Below are positions 61,592-64,000 of a stretch of DNA of 64,000 nucleotides, piece by piece. The stretch lies in NCBI GenBank assembly GCA_015067635.1, contig SVMA01000005.1:1-64000 (forward strand), read 5' to 3'. The first letter of the stretch is position 1. Each line of letters begins with the position of its first letter. The stretch comes from Oscillospiraceae bacterium. GTDB taxonomy: Bacteria; Bacillota; Clostridia; Oscillospirales; Oscillospiraceae. The notes under the pieces are model-generated. The model saw nothing but the letters and a program-made list of their open reading frames with translations. It was not told where the DNA came from and made no database searches. The translations under genes were made by a program, and so were the position numbers.

Positions 61592-62131
61592 ATGGAAGAA
61601 AATATCCAGGAAATCTTACTGACCGAGGCGCAAATTCAAAAACGAATCAACGAATTAGGAAAAATCCTGTCGGAGGATTATCGGGACAAAAACCCGATTA
61701 TCATTGGGGTTTTAAAGGGAGTCGTGGTGTTTTACGCCGATATGATTCGGAGACTGAACATTCCCTGCCAAATGGAATTCATGTGGATATCCTCCTATGA
61801 AGGAACGGATTCCACCGGTTCGGTTATTATCAAGCAGGATATCGCTGCGGACATTGAAGGGCGTCACGTGTTGGTATTGGAGGATATTTTCGACACAGGA
61901 AACTCGCTGACCTTTGTACATAAGCACTTGATGGACAAAAAACCGGCATCCCTGAAGATTTGCACCCTCTTGGATAAGCCCTCACGGAGAAAGCCGGGGG
62001 TGACATTGGAGGCGGATTACGTAGGCTTTACCATTCCCAACGCTTTTGTGGTGGGGTACGGTCTGGATTACAATGAATATTATCGGAACTTGCCCTATGT
62101 GGGCATCTTAAAGCCGGAGGCATATACTTAA
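61592..62131 (+). CDS. hpt: Hypoxanthine-guanine phosphoribosyltransferase
   Basis: Salvages hypoxanthine and guanine to IMP and GMP with PRPP. 179 residues, the usual length. The PRPP-binding motif is LVLEDIFDTGNSLT, and IIGVLKGVVVFYADMIRRL and CTLLDKPSRRK are typical. It follows tilS and precedes ftsH, the widespread tilS-hpt-ftsH order. Confidence 0.96.
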   Translation: MEENIQEILLTEAQIQKRINELGKILSEDYRDKNPIIIGVLKGVVVFYADMIRRLNIPCQMEFMWISSYEGTDSTGSVIIKQDIAADIEGRHVLVLEDIFDTGNSLTFVHKHLMDKKPASLKICTLLDKPSRRKPGVTLEADYVGFTIPNAFVVGYGLDYNEYYRNLPYVGILKPEAYT

Positions 62132-62152
62132 ATTAACAAAGGAGTATCCGAT

Positions 62153-64000
62153 TTGAGAAAGCGTAGATTGTTGCCGGTAGTGCTGTACATTTTGGGTTTG
62201 GTGCTGCTGTTTGGCTGGATTACCTCCATGTTTGGAGGCAAGAAGGACAATTTGAGTTATACCCAAATCAAAGAGCTTTTTGAAAATGCGCAGGTTAAGA
62301 GCTTTGTGGTGGAAGAGCAGACCATCTATTTGGAACTGCACGAGCCCAGCGAAAAGTATTCGGGAAAAACCGATCTGATCTGTGAATTGGCAAATCCGGA
62401 ATTCTTCCGTATGGAAATGCAGGAGACTTTCGACAGGCAAAGCAAAAGCGGCGTACTGAAAACATACGCGTTCAGACCGGAAAGTGGATTTTCAGCCTTT
62501 GAATTGATTTGGCCTTTGCTGATTGTGGGCGGCGTACTGCTGCTATTGTGGTTCTTTGCTATGAGCAAGCTGAGTGGCGGCGGAAATCCTGCGGCCAATT
62601 TTGGAAAAGCCCGTACTACGCTGGGAAGCAATGACAATGTTACCTTTGCGGATGTGGCAGGAGCAGACGAAGAAAAAGAGGAGCTGCGGGAGATCGTGGA
62701 TTTTCTCCGCAATCCGGGAAAATTCAAAGAGATCGGTGCGAAAATTCCCCATGGCTTGTTGCTGGTGGGACCTCCCGGTACCGGCAAGACCTTGCTCGCC
62801 AGAGCTGTTGCCGGTGAAGCGAAGGTGCAGTTTTTGTCCATCTCAGGTTCCGATTTCGTGGAGCTGTATGTGGGCGTCGGTGCCAGCCGTGTCCGGGATT
62901 TGTTTGAGCAGGCAAAAAAGGTTGCGCCTGCGATTGTGTTTATTGACGAGATCGACGCGGTAGGACGGAAGCGCGGCTCCGGTCTGGGCGGCGGTCACGA
63001 TGAAAAGGAACAGACGCTGAATCAGCTGCTGGTGGAAATGGACGGTTTCACCAGGAATGAAGGTGTGATCGTTCTGGCGGCCACCAACCGGCCGGACATT
63101 CTGGATCCTGCCCTGCTTAGACCCGGTAGGTTTGACCGGCAGATCCATGTGGGCGCGCCGGATGTGAAGGGCCGCGAGGAAATCCTCAAGGTTCACGCCA
63201 AGGGCAAGCGCTTGGATGAAAGCGTGGATTTGCGTCTGGTGGCACGGTCTACGGTGGGCTTTACCGGTGCAGATCTGAGTAATTTGATGAATGAGGCGGC
63301 CATTCGTGCGGCCTGTGATAACCGCAAACTGCTGACCATGGAAGACTTAAACGAGGCCATGATGAAAATTATGGCAGGTCCGGAAAAGCGCAGTCGTGTG
63401 CGGCAGCGGAAGGACTTGAAGGAGACGGCCATTCACGAGGCAGGACACGCAATTGCGATGTATCATCTGCCCACACAGGATCCGGTGCTTCAGATCACCA
63501 TCATCCCCAGAGGTCAGAGCTTGGGCGCGACCTGGCATGTGCCCAGAGATGACAGCTTTAATCCCACCAGAAACCAAATGTACGAAGAAATCGTCGGACT
63601 TTTGGGCGGCCGTGTGGCAGAGGCGTTGTTCCTTGGGGATATTTCTGTTGGCGCTTCCAATGATATTGACCGGGCAACAAAGCTGGCTCGGGATATGGTA
63701 GCACGCTTTGGTATGTGTGAAGAGCTGGGAACAGTGAGTTATCTGGACGGCGGTGAGGTGTTCATCGGTCGGGATTACCAGACCACCAAGGGATATTCCG
63801 AAAAGGTGGCAGCCACCATTGACGACCAGGTAAAGCTGTTGGTGGACAAAGCCTATGCTCAGTGCGCACAGATTTTGAAGGACAATGAAGATAAAGTGAT
63901 GGCGGTAACGGATTTCCTGCTGGAGCATGAAACCATGACCGGTGCCCAATTTGCAGATTGCATGGAAGGGCGGGAAATCGGGGAAGCTACCAAGGTATCT
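62153..64000 (+). CDS. ftsH: ATP-dependent zinc metalloprotease FtsH (cut by right edge)
   Basis: 616 residues visible. Two transmembrane helices (about 6-24 and 123-140) enclose a small outer domain. The AAA ATPase follows (Walker A GPPGTGKT from about 206; [17 protein letters not shown]; second region of homology [21 protein letters not shown]), then the zinc protease site HEAGH (H428). Degrades membrane and misfolded proteins. A TTG start at 62153-62155 is chosen because AAAGGAGTA lies 9 bases upstream. The C-terminus is outside the window. Confidence 0.95.
   Translation, partial: MRKRRLLPVVLYILGLVLLFGWITSMFGGKKDNLSYTQIKELFENAQVKSFVVEEQTIYLELHEPSEKYSGKTDLICELANPEFFRMEMQETFDRQSKSGVLKTYAFRPESGFSAFELIWPLLIVGGVLLLLWFFAMSKLSGGGNPAANFGKARTTLGSNDNVTFADVAGADEEKEELREIVDFLRNPGKFKEIGAKIPHGLLLVGPPGTGKTLLARAVAGEAKVQFLSISGSDFVELYVGVGASRVRDLFEQAKKVAPAIVFIDEIDAVGRKRGSGLGGGHDEKEQTLNQLLVEMDGFTRNEGVIVLAATNRPDILDPALLRPGRFDRQIHVGAPDVKGREEILKVHAKGKRLDESVDLRLVARSTVGFTGADLSNLMNEAAIRAACDNRKLLTMEDLNEAMMKIMAGPEKRSRVRQRKDLKETAIHEAGHAIAMYHLPTQDPVLQITIIPRGQSLGATWHVPRDDSFNPTRNQMYEEIVGLLGGRVAEALFLGDISVGASNDIDRATKLARDMVARFGMCEELGTVSYLDGGEVFIGRDYQTTKGYSEKVAATIDDQVKLLVDKAYAQCAQILKDNEDKVMAVTDFLLEHETMTGAQFADCMEGREIGEATKVS

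Overview
The window is a 64 kb piece of a chromosome from an obligately anaerobic, low-to-moderate GC Firmicute. It most resembles the Clostridia of the Oscillospiraceae/Ruminococcaceae type. The evidence is an oxygen-sensitive ribonucleotide reductase, formate-THF ligase, MutSL-MiaAB-Hfq and SepF/DivIVA clusters, a T-box in front of ileS, RNase J, a GdpP-RplI-DnaB cluster, DUF1540 and GGGtGRT family proteins, and hexuronate catabolism of a gut plant-polysaccharide user. It is a dense housekeeping region. I see no prophage, CRISPR array, transposase or rRNA.

Layout, left to right: fhs (cut by the edge) and a trigger-factor-like chaperone, both leftward; a divergent anaerobic RNR operon (nrdD, a 53-aa free-standing glycyl-radical gene, nrdG) behind two NrdR boxes; an alpha/beta hydrolase; the proline operon proB-proA-proC (leftward); an M20 amidohydrolase broken by an in-frame stop; tRNA-Thr and tRNA-Tyr with a duplicated tRNA-Tyr tail; ileS with a T-box; divIVA, sepF, yggS; the leftward miaB-mutS-CPBP-mutL-nudix-miaA-hfq cluster, in which the nudix gene lies between two intergenic repeats; a parvulin-type PPIase and an amidase (rightward); dus and an AraC regulator (leftward); the uxaB-uxaA-uxaC-esterase uronate operon (rightward); LCP, HtrA and DUF1540 genes (leftward); rpe-GH3-lysA; a strongly expressed-looking pair of an Fe-S-scaffold-like gene and a GGGtGRT gene; surface and membrane proteins; parE-parC-yitT-lipoprotein; tRNA-Gly; RNase J; ldh; and gdpP-rplI-dnaB-tilS-hpt-ftsH (ftsH cut by the right edge).

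Functional links: NrdDG supplies dNTPs under anaerobiosis. The uxa operon feeds galacturonate/glucuronate towards KDG and is probably controlled by the divergent AraC protein. MutS/MutL/Nudix protect genome integrity, and MiaA/MiaB/TilS/Dus/IleS modify or charge tRNAs. HtrA, FtsH, the PPIase and the trigger-factor relative handle protein quality. LCP, amidase, GH3, SepF and DivIVA serve the envelope and division.

Points most worth a second look: the split NrdD whose glycyl radical sits on a separate small gene after an in-frame stop with its own Shine-Dalgarno; the tRNA-Tyr 3'-end duplication containing a compact three-way-junction element ending in CCA; the NifU-like/GGGtGRT pair of unknown function; a trigger factor without its ribosome-binding domain; a transglutaminase-like lipoprotein lacking its catalytic Cys and His; and several palindromes placed on start sites of strong promoters.
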